A stretch of 64,000 nucleotides of DNA from Ciona intestinalis (GCF_000224145.3 NC_020178.2:1722391-1786390), one strand, 5' to 3'; numbered from the stretch's first letter, positions 13,501 through 23,179 are shown. Program-made: numbers and translations. The notes: generated from the letters alone by a model not told the origin.

Positions 13501-16500
13501 TCTTAATAAAACTTATAGTTTAAACAGCACTATTAAAACATAGGACAGAATGCAGATAAAATGCAAACTACTTAAAATAGAATTACTGAAATAGATTTCC
13601 ATGTGTTGATAGCAGAATTGGAAGTTAATAATAAAAAATCATGTTATGATTATGTAATTGTTTATATAAGGGATATTAATATGAAACTATGTAATTTTAA
13701 ACATAGGAAATTACCAGCAGAAATAAAATAATTGTACAAAGTGTTTATTAACAAAACAATAATATTAAATTTTCACAGGTGTTTATATAAGTTAAGTTGT
13801 ATTCAACCGACACTTCAGTATTTTTGACAGCTAGTTTTACAAAGTGTCAACAAAACAATAACCTTGAATTGGTTGCACCACTTTTCACAGGTGTTTATAT
13901 AAGTTAAGTTGTATTCAACCGACACTTCAGTATTTTTTACCGCTAGTTTGTGTCACGAAAGTGTCACCAGAAATACATTTTGATTGACAGTCTGTGATAT
14001 TTGATTAAATGCAGTGGTTTCTTGGATTCCATGGTCAGCTCTTGCTTGGTTCATGTATGTAGAATACCCAAGACAGGTTTGCAGTTTTTGTTGTTGGTTC
14101 TATTTTGTGTTTTTAACTGTGTCATCTTGTAAGCAAGTTTACCTGTTATCCCAACAACTAGGCTTGTGGCTAATGTATTAAATATATATAGAGTAGGGTG
14201 AGGAAGATTGGACACCTTTAGCACATAATATCTAAATATCTAGATTGTGTTTTAAACAATTAACAACGGTCTATGGGAGTCGTGAAGATACTGTTTTAAT
14301 TCTTTGAATGTTCTTTGTTTACTACCAAATGGGACGAGGAAATAGAATGAAAAGGTGTCCCATCCTCCCTCACCCTACTATACTTTGCATACTGCATACC
14401 TTATGAACAAGTGACATCTGTGCTTAACTTTTAAGAATGTAGTTAGTTTGTCGCGCAATCTTGTGAAATAAATTAATTGGTTTGTAATGTTTACTGATTA
14501 CTGTAATACAGATGAATTCTGCCACCCCAGGTTTGGCACTAATACCATTTACATAGGAATATGTCTGGTAATTTACTTTGTATATATAATAGAATGTATA
14601 TGTATTATACAGATGTAATGAGAAGTTTGTGTACGAGAGTCTTATTTAATAGCAGTAGCCCTGTGCTTTTTTTGACTGTTAGTGCTACTTCCTTTTAACT
14701 TAAATTTCCTTGTATTACTTTAAGCAAGAGTTGCATTTTTGTTATACCAACTGTTCCATGCTTTGGTTTAAATATGTCTTTCTATTTCCCAACAGGAACA
14801 CATTATAATTACACACATGAAAAATCTCACTGTTAATTTACCGCAAGTATTTCAATACACTAAAAAGTCCATGGTGTTTGGAATTCCAGACTGTTTGATT
14901 TATTAAGTTCATGTAACAAAAATACCACATTATCATTTAATTAAATGCGTTTTCTTATCCATTCACTCAAATGGCCTGTTTGTATAAGACTAGAGCTAGA
15001 GTCAAGCTTAACAGGGTCTTCTTGGGGTAAAGTGGTTAAAAATGCATTGGATTAAACATGAGGTATTATAAGGTATTTGTTTCTTACTTTTCAGTAAAAC
15101 TTGAGATAAACTACACTTCTACAAAATGCACCCAACTAAAACACACACAGTATAGCATGTGTTTGAACTCATAGCTTATTGAGTTTCTTCAACCCCACTT
15201 TTCCACTTTGTTTTAGCATGTCCAGTTAAACACTACAATTCCATCTTAAACTTGAGTTGTTTTTACTGTAGATTTCCAAGTGTGTTGTTGGCTTGCGTTC
15301 ACATTAATTTATCACTTCAAGCTTGTGTTTGAGTTTGAACTTTGTATTTAGAAATACTTTCTCTTTTTAAAACACATAGATTTTTACATGTGTGAATTTT
15401 ACATGAGTTTTCTATAGGTTTCAAATATTTTGCAACAGACTTAAAATAAATAGCAATGTCTTGACTAAAAACATCGTCTATAGTTTATTTTCCTGTATAT
15501 TAATACATTTAAAATACCTACGTGAGCTGTACCATAATGTTACTTCATCCTCCATTGGTTGCCACATACTTGAACAGTTCATTAACAAGATAAACCAATA
15601 ACTCTTCACCATTACATTGTATATATATCCTGTATCCCTATATATACGTTATGGAGCTTTATTCTACACTCTACCTTACATCAGTGCTCTTCAACTTTTT
15701 ATGGGTTGGTGAACCCTCAAAGTTGTTGCGACGAACTCATGCACCCCTGATTGCTTTAACGTAAAAATAATGATTCTCGATTCCCAGTTATGTAAATATA
15801 GAATTCATATAAAAAAACTGTAGGAAAGTGGCTAAATTTGTTAAAAATGCTCAAAACTGAATATTATTGCTGAAAATTGTTGAAGTTTGTGATGCACCCT
15901 TGTATACCCTTTTGCACTGGTGCACCCCTGGCATATTTTGATGCCTTGTGCTCACCGGTTGAATAGCACTGCTTTACATAGTATATATACCTCTATGTTA
16001 AGTTGATATTTATATATATTAATGTAACTAGAGATCTACCACCCTTTTATTACTCAAGATAACATTACATTGTAGGTGTGGCAATAACCCCTATATTATA
16101 ACCCATTACCCCAGGTTCCCGAAGCTGCAGATTATTCTCATCTTCCTCCTGAACAACGAAAGAAGAAGCTACAGCGACACATGGATGATTTGAATAAAGA
16201 GATAACCAAGCAAGAAGACGAAAGGTGTGTTTTCCTGATACTTGGTTATACACTATGTGCATGGAGTTTATATATCTATAACAACTATGTAAAGCTTTTG
16301 GTTTTCCAGTCTAAGTATTCTGTGTTATACTGTTGCTCTGTCACTTAATGTTGCTACTGTATTTTATGTAATATGTAGTGTATTTTATGTTGTGTTACTC
16401 ATGTTGTTAACTTCTTGTTGTTAATCATGTTGTGGCTATCTGTGTGTATTTGGTTGACGTATCTAGAAAGTAAACTAACCAGACTGAGCATTATGTGTAT

Positions 16501-19195
16501 GGAACTAGTAAGCTATGTATAGTGAATAAGAGGGCACCATGCATCAAATGTATTGGTTTCTCATCACAAAGATAAAACATAAAAGTATCCTTGATAGTGT
16601 GAAGTGTATGAAACAGAACACTTGTGTTATTATAACTGTGCGTGATAGGTTGCATTCATTCACTTATCCACAAAGTTGTATACGTGGTTACACCTAAGCG
16701 AGCACGAGGTGCATTACAGAACATTTATTCTGCCAGGATAAGCAAGTTACATTCTTGGTAGCTCGTAAGCGGGCATGAGGTGTATGAAACAAAACACCCG
16801 TGTTATAATGACTTGCCCAGGGATAAATAAGTTACATTTATTATCTCACTAATCCCAGGAAAGCCATAATGAAGATGCATGGGGTATACACATCAAACCC
16901 CGCCCTGGGTGATCCTTCATCACTGGAAGGTGAAAGGAAGATAGTGGACGGAAAGATTGATAAGTTACGAACCGATCTTCAGCAATATGAGGTATTTGTT
17001 TTATAGGAATGTGTGGAAAATCCCAGGACCCATGGTGTGACTCGCTGTAGGACCTCACCCATATAGAATAGAATGTGCATATACAATGTTGGGGTAATGG
17101 GTCAACTCTGGTCTAAATCCCAGGTCCCATGGCATGCCTCACTGTAGGACCTCACCCATATAGAATAGAATGTGCATATACAATGTTGGGGTAATGGGTC
17201 AACTCTGGTCTAAATCCCAGGTCCCATGACATGCCCCACTGTAGGACCTCACCCATATAGAATAGAATGTGCATATACAATGTTGGGGTAATGGGCAACT
17301 CTGGTCTAAATCCCAGGTCCCATGGTGTGCCTCACTGTAGGACCTCACCCATATAGAATAGAATGTGCATATACAATGTTGGGGTAATGGGCAACTCTGG
17401 TCTAAATCCCAGGTCCCATGGTGTGCCTCACTGTAGGACCTCACCCATATAGAATATACAAAACAACATTGTTCTTAATTTATCCCTTAAATAAAACTTG
17501 AATTATATGTTTAATAGAATTGGTATAAAGTTGAAATATATTTTCCATAGAATTGGTATAAAGAGGCGTTTGGTTCTCTACAATCTTCCCCTGCGAGAAA
17601 CTCAGCCCATTATTCAACTGCTGTTAAAAGTGAACCCTTGGCAACCGCGCCTCAATCACAGAATAAGTAAGTGGGTCCTATATATCTGTATGTTTTTATA
17701 TAGGAGTGAATTTATATTTTAACATGTTGTGTTTGAGAACTACTGTTATAATATGCAGCCAAACTGTATAAAATGTTGACTTTATTTTAATATATTGTGT
17801 TTGGACTAAATTGCATAAAAAATATTGTTCATATGGCATATATAAGACTATTCCTATATTCATATCATGGCCCTATATAAACCTTACTAAGATTTAACCG
17901 CAGGGGTTTTAATTAATTCCAGACTAAACAAGTGCTGCTTATTGGTATACAGATTATGCACTAAAGCTATTTGTGCAATTTGTTTTTCTTTTTTTATTTC
18001 GTTACTTCTGCTACCAATCCCAATGTAAAAATTTTTTTACAGCCTATAAATTACTGCTTTTTCTTAGCTTGCAGCAAGCCATGAAGAAACTAAAATTTAA
18101 CCTCTAAATCTGCCTCTTCTTTCTTGCCAAATGTATTAATGGTAGTTGCCATTGTCATTGACTTATGAGAGATATTTTATACTAATTGTTATTTACAGAT
18201 TAATGCAACGAGATCAGAGTTTTGACAACGATTTTGATGAGGAACCTGAGTCTATCGGGACCTGCACTGCTTTATATGATTTTGATGGTGGGTGTGATTT
18301 CTGTGTGACTATATGAAATGTATGGTACATAATGGGGCACCCATGTTATAACTCGACAGTGAGCTTAAAGTGTATGAATACAACATGTGTGTCTGATGTA
18401 TAAAAAGACACCCATGTTATAACTTGACAGTGAGCATGAGGTGTATGAATACAACATGTGTGTCTGGTGTATAAGAAGACACCCATGTTATAACTCTACA
18501 GTGAGCATGAGGTGCATGAATACACCATGTGTGTCTGGTGTATAAGAAGTCACCCATGTTATAACTCGACAGTGAGCATGAGGTGTATGAATACACCATG
18601 TATGTCTGGTGTATAAGAAGACACCCATGTTATAACATGACAGTGAGCATGAGGTGTATGAATACACCATGTATGTCTGGTGTATAAGAAGTCACACATG
18701 TTATAACTGGACAGTAAGCATGAGTTGTATGAATACACCATGTGTGTCTGCCATGTTGTAACTTGTGAGCATGAGTATGTAACTATTGATGCTTATACAA
18801 ACACATTCGGTACCGTGCCACAGTCGTCGCCTCTAGCACTGGGGTTAGGGGTTCAAGGCTCGAAGCTGCCACTGTTGTAAGTGTGGGTCTTTTTGGGCAG
18901 GATACTTAACGGCAATTGCTACAACCCAGATGTCCCATATGGGTTGTTTAAATTGTCAGCTGTATATACTAAGTATTTCCCCAATGCTAATCGGCCACAA
19001 ACTGTATACATTCCTTTATTTTTCAATTCACCTTATATTCAAACAGCGACATCTGAAGGCGCGTTGTCCATGAAATGCGGCCAAGTATTCAGTTTATTGG
19101 AAGTAGACAATGGTGATGGGTGGACAAGGGTTATGTACAACGATTCCGACGGATACGTACCTTCATCCTACATAGAAATCAAATATAACACATAA
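1522..19195 (+). CDS. FNBP1: F-BAR / HR1 / SH3 protein of the CIP4-FNBP1-Toca1 family
   Basis: Thirteen coding exons: 1522-1545, 2282-2448, 3015-3162, 7500-7667, 8067-8195, 8751-8897, 9330-9518, 12281-12805, 16115-16224, 16859-16991, 17551-17666, 18199-18287 and 19047-19195. All have GT/AG borders and sum to 2094 nt (697 aa plus stop). The start reads MDWGIELW, matching the vertebrate MSWGTELW start. Exons 1-7 (residues 1-324) form the F-BAR domain that bends membranes; INVTKADVE-type and IHDFG-free family blocks such as DADTNVTKADVE, and KCLDGMEQA are visible. Exon 8 (residues 325-499) is a lysine/serine-rich linker with no strong homology. Exons 9-10 hold the Cdc42-binding HR1 coiled coil (LPPEQRKKKLQ). 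The C-terminal SH3 shows ALYDF, GDGWTR and GYVPSSYIE. Family role: links Cdc42 and phosphoinositide membrane to N-WASP/actin in endocytosis. It is a single pro-orthologue of vertebrate FNBP1, FNBP1L and TRIP10; the paralogue choice is arbitrary. Confidence 0.93.
1600..2262. repeat. 71-bp tandem satellite in F-BAR intron 1
   Basis: About nine head-to-tail copies of a 71-bp unit containing GAGCATGAGGTGTATGAATA and GTGTATAAGAAGACACCCAT. Read on the minus strand it stays open in short frames, but it sits wholly between coding exons 1 and 2. The same satellite recurs in the last intron of this gene (18335-18770). Confidence 0.9.
2739..2762. repeat. (TA)n microsatellite
   Basis: About eleven uninterrupted AT dinucleotides in intron 2 of the F-BAR gene. 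Confidence 0.9.
3186..3327. mobile_element. GGGTGGGGGAAGA MITE, copy 1 (deleted)
   Basis: Inverted termini GGGTGGGGGAAGATG and CATCTTCCCCCACCCTA enclose about 110 bp that includes the family-specific stretch TTTGTTTACTACCAAATGGG. Shorter than the full family length of about 195 bp. It lies in F-BAR intron 3. Confidence 0.8.
5215..5465. repeat. Dispersed 'GTTGACACTTTGTAAAACTA' repeat, copy 1
   Basis: Two to three degenerate copies of a ~110-bp unit with TTGTTGACACTTTGTAAA, GAAGTGTCGGTCAAATACAA and TATAAACACCTGTGAAAAGT. The same unit occurs at about 11985-12150, 13735-13975 and 25318-25450 (either orientation). Confidence 0.75.
5664..5856. mobile_element. GGGTGGGGGAAGA MITE, copy 2
   Basis: Near full-length copy: left end GTAGGGTGGGGGAAGACGGG, right end GTCCCATCTTCCCCCACACT, with the internal TATCCTGATCGTGTTTTAAA and TTTGTTTACTAC blocks. 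Flanked by TA-rich sequence. No reading frame inside. Confidence 0.88.
6922..7031. repeat. Two interleaved perfect 16-bp inverted repeats
   Basis: GTGTTGCCAGATAAAA (6922-6937) pairs with TTTTATCTGGCAACAC (6984-6999). GTCTAATAGGCTAACT (6964-6979) pairs with AGTTAGCCTATTAGAC (7016-7031). The two pairs overlap, so the geometry is interlocked rather than nested. It lies in F-BAR intron 3. Confidence 0.85.
7680..7865. repeat. ~36-bp tandem repeat after F-BAR exon 4
   Basis: Four to five imperfect copies of AACTTGGTGATATTTCAGTG plus TTGCCAAGTTGG start immediately after the exon 4 donor at 7668. The first unit overlaps the donor-proximal intron. Confidence 0.75.
8235..8485. repeat. ~106-bp 'CTCACCCATATAGAATAGAA' repeat, copies near 8.3 kb
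   Basis: Degenerate tandem copies in reverse orientation with TGCACATTCTATTCTATATG, GGGTGAGGTTCTACAG and GGCCCATTACCCCAACATTG. The same family appears at 10375-10545, 17030-17455 and 46015-46295. Confidence 0.8.
8488..8668. mobile_element. GGGTGGGGGAAGA MITE, copy 3 (left end worn)
   Basis: Contains GATGGGACACCTTTACTTTT at the left, the internal GTTTAAAACACATTCAGTAT block in reverse orientation, and the right terminus CCCCACCCTACTA. Sits in F-BAR intron 5 beside the 106-bp repeat. Confidence 0.8.
10375..10545. repeat. ~106-bp repeat, two copies
   Basis: Head-to-tail units with GAATGTGCATATATAATGTT, GGGGTAATGGG, and CTCACCCATATAGAATAGAA, in the intron between F-BAR exons 7 and 8. Confidence 0.85.
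11105..11275. mobile_element. Small element ending CCACCCCAGGTTTGGCGCCTAT
   Basis: A short non-coding element with GCAGGGGGCAGGGATAGTTA on one side and CTGCCACCCCAGG plus TTTGGCGCCTAT on the other. Related copies are at about 12995-13175, 13385-13460, 19568-19702 and 63505-63675. In the 19.6-kb copy the two ends (GGCGCCAAACC and GGTTCGGCGCC) are inverted repeats, suggesting a MITE. Confidence 0.6.
11744..11768. repeat. (TAA)n microsatellite
   Basis: Eight TAA units followed by CTTTATTTGTCTC, a pattern often seen at the 3' end of LINE-like insertions. No LINE coding sequence is visible here. Confidence 0.85.
11985..12150. repeat. 'GTTGACACTTTGTAAAACTA' repeat, copy 2
   Basis: One and a half units in reverse orientation to the 5.3-kb copy, ending about 130 bp before F-BAR exon 8. 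Contains ACAAAACAATAACCTTGAAT and AAGTTGTATTTGACCGACAC. Confidence 0.8.
13192..13349. mobile_element. Inverted-repeat element flanked by a 16-bp direct repeat
   Basis: The left end CAGTGGCGCAGCCAGG and right end CTGGCTGCGCCAATGG are inverted repeats. CCAATACACACATAGG occurs on both sides, at 13176-13191 and 13350-13365. The interior is poly-C and poly-A/T rich and non-coding. A 16-bp flanking repeat is long for a cut-and-paste transposon; it may instead be a pre-existing local duplication. Confidence 0.7.
13735..13975. repeat. 'GTTGACACTTTGTAAAACTA' repeat, copy 3
   Basis: Two tandem units carrying CACAGGTGTTTATATAAGTT and CAACCGACACTTCAGTATTT, in the intron between F-BAR exons 8 and 9. Confidence 0.8.
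14189..14382. mobile_element. GGGTGGGGGAAGA MITE, copy 4
   Basis: Full-length copy with left end GAGTAGGGTGAGGAAGATTG and right end CATCCTCCCTCACCCTACTA, flanked by TATA on the left and TA on the right. The interior matches the other copies. Confidence 0.88.
15682..15971. mobile_element. hAT-type non-autonomous transposon, 290 bp
   Basis: Terminal inverted repeats CAGTGCTCTTCAAC and GTTGAATAGCACTG differ at one position. The flanks carry an 8-bp target duplication with one mismatch, CCTTACAT (15674-15681) and CTTTACAT (15972-15979). The interior (GTTGTTGCGACGAACTCATG, GGTGCACCCCTGG) is non-coding. TIRs starting CAG plus 8-bp TSDs are hAT hallmarks. Confidence 0.8.
17030..17455. repeat. ~106-bp repeat, four to five tandem copies
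   Basis: The best-preserved array of this family: each unit runs through AATCCCAGGTCCCATG, CTCACTGTAGGACCTCACCC, ATATAGAATAGAATGTGCAT and CAATGTTGGGGTAATGGG. It begins about 40 bp after the exon 10 donor (16992) and ends about 95 bp before exon 11 of the F-BAR gene. Confidence 0.92.
18335..18770. repeat. 71-bp satellite in the last F-BAR intron
   Basis: About six head-to-tail copies of the same unit as 1600-2262, between coding exons 12 and 13. Short minus-strand frames across it are a by-product of the repeat. Confidence 0.9.
18806..18962 (+). mobile_element. tRNA-derived SINE, copy 1
   Basis: A decayed copy: ACCGTGCCACAGTCGTCGCC at the A-box end, GGGTTCAAGGCTCGAAGCTG around the B box, then GTGTGGGTCTTTTTGGGCAG, GATACTTAACGGCAATTGCT and CATATGGGTTGTTTAAATTG. 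It matches the better copies at 20193 and 48436 along its length. Confidence 0.75.
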
Positions 19196-19567
19196 AGAGT
19201 GGGGGAGATGAAATTTGGGAATCGAAAAATCATATATGAGATGATGGAATCATGATGAAGTTTTCATTAAATTTAATTCTTGATTGTGATGCTGCATGAT
19301 TTTGGTACTTCATGAAATTCATGATTACCATGTTTGTTCATATGATACTAACTTCTATTTGCTGGTAGTTATGACATCACAACGGCATTAATGATGTCAT
19401 AAGTAGGATTTTATCTTTAAGGCAATAACAATTTTTGAGATTTAAATTTTTGCACCAAATGTTACCATTATGACATCAGGTTTTTGCAACAATTCCTTAT
19501 ATTGGTAATAACCATTCAAAATAAGACTTTAACAATAACTTAATATAACTTTTGTCTAGTTTGTTCC

Positions 19568-19702
19568 ATGGGCGCCAAACCTTTTAAAATGCAGGGGAGG
19601 CAGTTACAGTTAGCTTAATATTAATCTGAAAAATATAATGTTTTTAAATTATGAAATTCCGGGGTTCGCATGCCCTCCTTGACACCCCAGGTTCGGCGCC
19701 TA
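19568..19702. mobile_element. Small GGCGCCAAACC element
   Basis: The left end GGGCGCCAAACCTTTTAAAA and right end CCCCAGGTTCGGCGCCTATG are imperfect inverted repeats around about 100 bp of non-coding DNA. Related to 11105-11275 and 63505-63675. Confidence 0.65.
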
Positions 19703-20192
19703 TGGGTTCTTTTTTCTCTAAGTATTATATACTTTGTTAATCAACCAGTAACAAAATAAATGTTATCTGTCTTGTATAAAAGTTGTCAGCCATGCTTGCA
19801 TAATTGCACTATTTCATTTCTGTGTTAATAAGCCCATATCCATGATATACATGCCATGCTTTTTTGCTTGGCTGTAGTACCAGGCCAACTGCCCAACTCT
19901 GACCTAAAACCCAGGTCCCATGCCTTGCCGTAGGACCTCACCCATATATATTGATAATGTGTTATGTCTGCTTGCGAAATTTTAATTGTATTTTTTGCTC
20001 ATTCGATTTGCCGCTGCCCTTATTATTTTATTCTTTGTTTCATTTTATTGTTTCTTTTATCGCAATATCATTTAGTGAATAAACTAATGGTCTATATATC
20101 AAACTGTCAATAACTTGTCACGCCAGAATAAATAAGTTACTTACATTCAGGTACACACTTTTATATATACAACATGTATATTAGTTTGTTGT

Positions 20193-20365
20193 CCGGCGCC
20201 GTGGCATAGTGGTTAGCGCGCCTGCTTGTTACCCAGAGGTAATGGATTCAAGGCTCGACGCTGCTACCATTGTGGGCGTATGTGTCCTTGGGCAAGACAC
20301 TTAACGGAAATTGCTCCAAATCAGTGGCCGCTAATGGGTTGTCCAAAATCAGCCATGGCCTAAAT
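20193..20365 (+). mobile_element. tRNA-derived SINE, copy 2
   Basis: The tRNA-like head has an A box (TGGCATAGTGG at about 20202) and a B-box-like GGATTCAAGGCTC. It is followed by the family body TGTGTCCTTGGGCAAGACAC, TTAACGGAAATTGCTCCAAA and TAATGGGTTGTCCAAA. The best preserved of three copies. Too diverged in its stems to be a functional tRNA gene. Confidence 0.85.
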
Positions 20366-20781
20366 CCTAGTTTCTGGACAAGAACCTCACCCTTATATAG
20401 GTAATTAATGTGGATTGTAGCAGTGGCAGTTTAGTTAGATAAAGTTTAGAATAAATTAGATCTGTATTTTTGTAGTTCACGCTAAAATGAAAAAAGAAAA
20501 TAAAATTTGTATATATCCCCCTCAAAGAATATTTTGGGAAACACTGGGTGATCACATGACAGATTTGGCGCGAAGTTGGAAATACTAAGAGCATTTGTTT
20601 TGGACTTTGTTTACTCTTTTTATTTACCGTAAAGTCAGGGAAATTAGTTTATTAGGCATTTATATAGTAAGTTAAATCGTAGTTTATTTGTTTATGTTTA
20701 GATTTCTAAAAAGGTTAAGTTGTGGATACGATATAGCTGTTTCATAGGTATATATTTCATAATTTTTACAACTGTTGCACA

Positions 20782-22473
20782 ATGAGCACTCGTACCACAC
20801 GTCGTAGTGCTCGTCGTAGTAAGGTATTAACTGTAAAAGCAGATCCAGACAATGGAAAAGTGACCCCTTCTGCTACAAATGCTACAGTTGCCTCAAAACG
20901 AAAAAACGTTGCCGTTGTAAAGACTACTGCGTTAAAAACCAAGAAAATTAAAAAGGAAGTAAAAGTTGTCACAAATGATCAAGTTGTGACAAAGGTTATT
21001 AAATTTAAAGGCAAAGTCCCTGTTGACGATTATTGTGTTGAATGCAAGGATGGATACCATGTATTTGTGTGCGGGGATACTGTGTATAATGCTATGCTGA
21101 ATCAAACCAATATTGGGCAGAATAATAATAAATATTATTTGCTGCAAGTTTTGAAAAGTAATATTGGGGCAGAGTTCTGCGTTTGGTTTAGATGGGGTAG
21201 GGTGGGCAAAGTTGCTGGCACTAATCTGCAGAAGGTGACATGCGAAAAAGCTGTTCAACTGTTTGAGAAAAAGTTTAAAGACAAAACCTCCAATTTTTGG
21301 GAAAATCGGGGACATTTTGAAAAGGTGCATGGAAAATATGATTTGCTTGAAATGGATTTCGGTAATGAGGATAAAGAAACTGCAAAACCTAATGTGGATG
21401 CAAAGAAAATTAAATCTAAGTTGAATAACCGTGTTAAAGAGGTTATGGAGTTAATTTTTAACATGAACGAATTTGAAGAGAGCGTAAAAGAGATGAAGTT
21501 TGACGTAAAAAAGGCCCCACTTGGTAAATTGACAGAAAAGCAAATTAAATCTGGGTACGAGTCCTTAAAATACATTGAGGAATGCTTGCAGAGGAACAAG
21601 GCTGGCCGTGACTTGGTGGAGGCTTGTAGTGAGTTTTATACAAGGATTCCTCATGACTTTGGAATGAAATGCCCACCTCTTGTTAGATCTGTGCATGAGT
21701 TGAAAGAAAAACTGGAATTATTGAGTGCGTTGTCTGATATCCAGATTGCAATTAAGATTATGGATGAGGCTGAAGGTTCTGGTTTGAAGGAAAATCCTTT
21801 TGACCTTCGTTATAAATCATTACAATGTGAGATGAAACCATTACCGAAGACCTCTAAGAACTTTAAACTAGTCCAGGAATATGTTAAAAACACTCACGCT
21901 GCTACGCATATGAATTATGAACTTTCAATTGAAGATGTGTTCACTCTTGCAAAGGAAAATGATAAAAACTTCACAAAGGATATTGGTAATCGTGTTTTAT
22001 TATGGCATGGGTCTCGACTTACAAATTGGTGCGGGATTTTAAAGAATGGGTTAAGAATTGCTCCACCTGAGGCCCCAGTGACTGGTCATATGTTTGGGAA
22101 GGGAATCTACTTTGCAGATATGGTTTCAAAGTCAGCTAATTATTGTTATGCAACACATAGGCAACCTAAAGCATTTCTACTACTGTGTGAAGTAGCACTT
22201 GGTGAATCTAACAACCTGCTACAGGCTGACTATAATGCAAATAAGCTGCCTAAGGGGAAGCACAGTGTAAAGGGCCTTGGTAAGACACAGCCAGATCCAA
22301 GTAAAAGCAAATACACTGATGATGGTGTTCTTGTGCCTTGTGGTTTGCCTGTATCTGAAGAGGGCTCAAAAAACTCTGCTTTGCTCTATAATGAGTTTGT
22401 TGTTTATTCTGCCAAGCAAGTGAGGCCACGGTTTCTAGTTAAACTAAATTTCAACTTTACCCAAAGTTGGTAA
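20782..22473 (+). CDS. PARP2: Poly(ADP-ribose) polymerase 2 (PARP2-like)
   Basis: A nuclear enzyme that senses DNA strand breaks and transfers ADP-ribose from NAD+ to proteins. One uninterrupted frame of 563 aa; PARP2 proteins are usually about 560-580. The basic N-terminus (residues 1-70, TTRRSARRSK and KRKNVAVVK) suits DNA binding and nuclear import. The WGR domain spans about 80-190 (RWGRVGKVAG near 136). The helical regulatory domain is about 218-345 (KKAPLGKLTEKQIKSGYESL). The catalytic domain covers about 350-560, with the H-Y-E triad at H409 (LLWHGSR), Y443 (GKGIYFADM) and E538 (LLYNEFVVY). The C-terminal FNFTQSW resembles PARP2 more than PARP1 or PARP3. There are no introns, unlike most neighbours. 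The start ATG is the first in frame, followed by the basic tail. All catalytic residues are intact, so it should be active. Confidence 0.95.
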   Translation: MSTRTTRRSARRSKVLTVKADPDNGKVTPSATNATVASKRKNVAVVKTTALKTKKIKKEVKVVTNDQVVTKVIKFKGKVPVDDYCVECKDGYHVFVCGDTVYNAMLNQTNIGQNNNKYYLLQVLKSNIGAEFCVWFRWGRVGKVAGTNLQKVTCEKAVQLFEKKFKDKTSNFWENRGHFEKVHGKYDLLEMDFGNEDKETAKPNVDAKKIKSKLNNRVKEVMELIFNMNEFEESVKEMKFDVKKAPLGKLTEKQIKSGYESLKYIEECLQRNKAGRDLVEACSEFYTRIPHDFGMKCPPLVRSVHELKEKLELLSALSDIQIAIKIMDEAEGSGLKENPFDLRYKSLQCEMKPLPKTSKNFKLVQEYVKNTHAATHMNYELSIEDVFTLAKENDKNFTKDIGNRVLLWHGSRLTNWCGILKNGLRIAPPEAPVTGHMFGKGIYFADMVSKSANYCYATHRQPKAFLLLCEVALGESNNLLQADYNANKLPKGKHSVKGLGKTQPDPSKSKYTDDGVLVPCGLPVSEEGSKNSALLYNEFVVYSAKQVRPRFLVKLNFNFTQSW

Positions 22474-22731
22474 GATCAGTGGTCCCCTCTTGTAATTGTT
22501 AATGGTCATACAAGGCTGTTTTACGCCAATGCATGAATGTTATGCTTTTTCTATAGGTAGTGTGGTTCTGTTTGGTCATCACTCATAAAACACCTATAGC
22601 TGCGTTGTTTGCTTCATTATTTTTATGTTTTTTTTGTAAATAAGGAACACAAACTTGGAAAGTTCATATCAGAATGCTGTAGAATTTAGTTTTATCACAT
22701 TGTTTTGTTTGTGTTTAAAATTGTGCACAAA

Positions 22732-23179
22732 TAGGGATGCACATTACAGAATTTCGAATCCATGAGATTCGAATCCTTTTGTATTCGAATCTAATTACGG
22801 GATTCGGTATTCTGTTTAATGACGTCATTACACGTCATCTCATATACTATATTAACAATTTTTAAAATTTATTAATTTTGAAAAAAAATATTTTTGTGTT
22901 TGTGGGACTTTCGAGAGTAAACGTTTCGTAACGTCTTTTCATAGCCTGCTATACGTTTCATGACGCAAAAACTACCTAATAGTACAATTTTTGATCATTT
23001 TACAACTCAAGATTCAACAAGGCTGTTATGAAAGGGTCAATAAACTGACTTTTGTGGGTAAAATTTTTTTTCCTATAAATATAAAAAGATTCGAAATTCT
23101 AGATTCGGAATTCTAGATTCGAATTAAAGTATTCTAGGATATCCTAGAATACCTAATTATTCTGTAATGTGCATCCCTA
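22732..23179. mobile_element. hAT-type MITE, 448 bp, with perfect 8-bp TSD
   Basis: Termini TAGGGATGCACATTACAGAA and TTCTGTAATGTGCATCCCTA are perfect inverted repeats, flanked by TGCACAAA at 22724-22731 and 23180-23187. The interior is rich in GATTCGAAT-type sub-repeats, with no transposase frame. A second, inverted copy lies at 53954-54399. Confidence 0.92.

Larger units (their letters stand above)
19196..20781. other. Spacer between the F-BAR gene and PARP2
   Basis: Holds the F-BAR 3' UTR (AATAAA near 19755 and again near 20082), a small GGCGCCAAACC element (19568-19702), one decayed 106-bp repeat (about 19870-19945), a SINE (20193-20365) and the PARP2 5' flank. No coding exon was recognised. 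Confidence 0.6.

Noticed and set aside
20202-20275. A tRNA gene
   Set aside because: A and B boxes are present, but the stems do not pair well and the unit recurs twice with a shared non-tRNA body, so it is a SINE.
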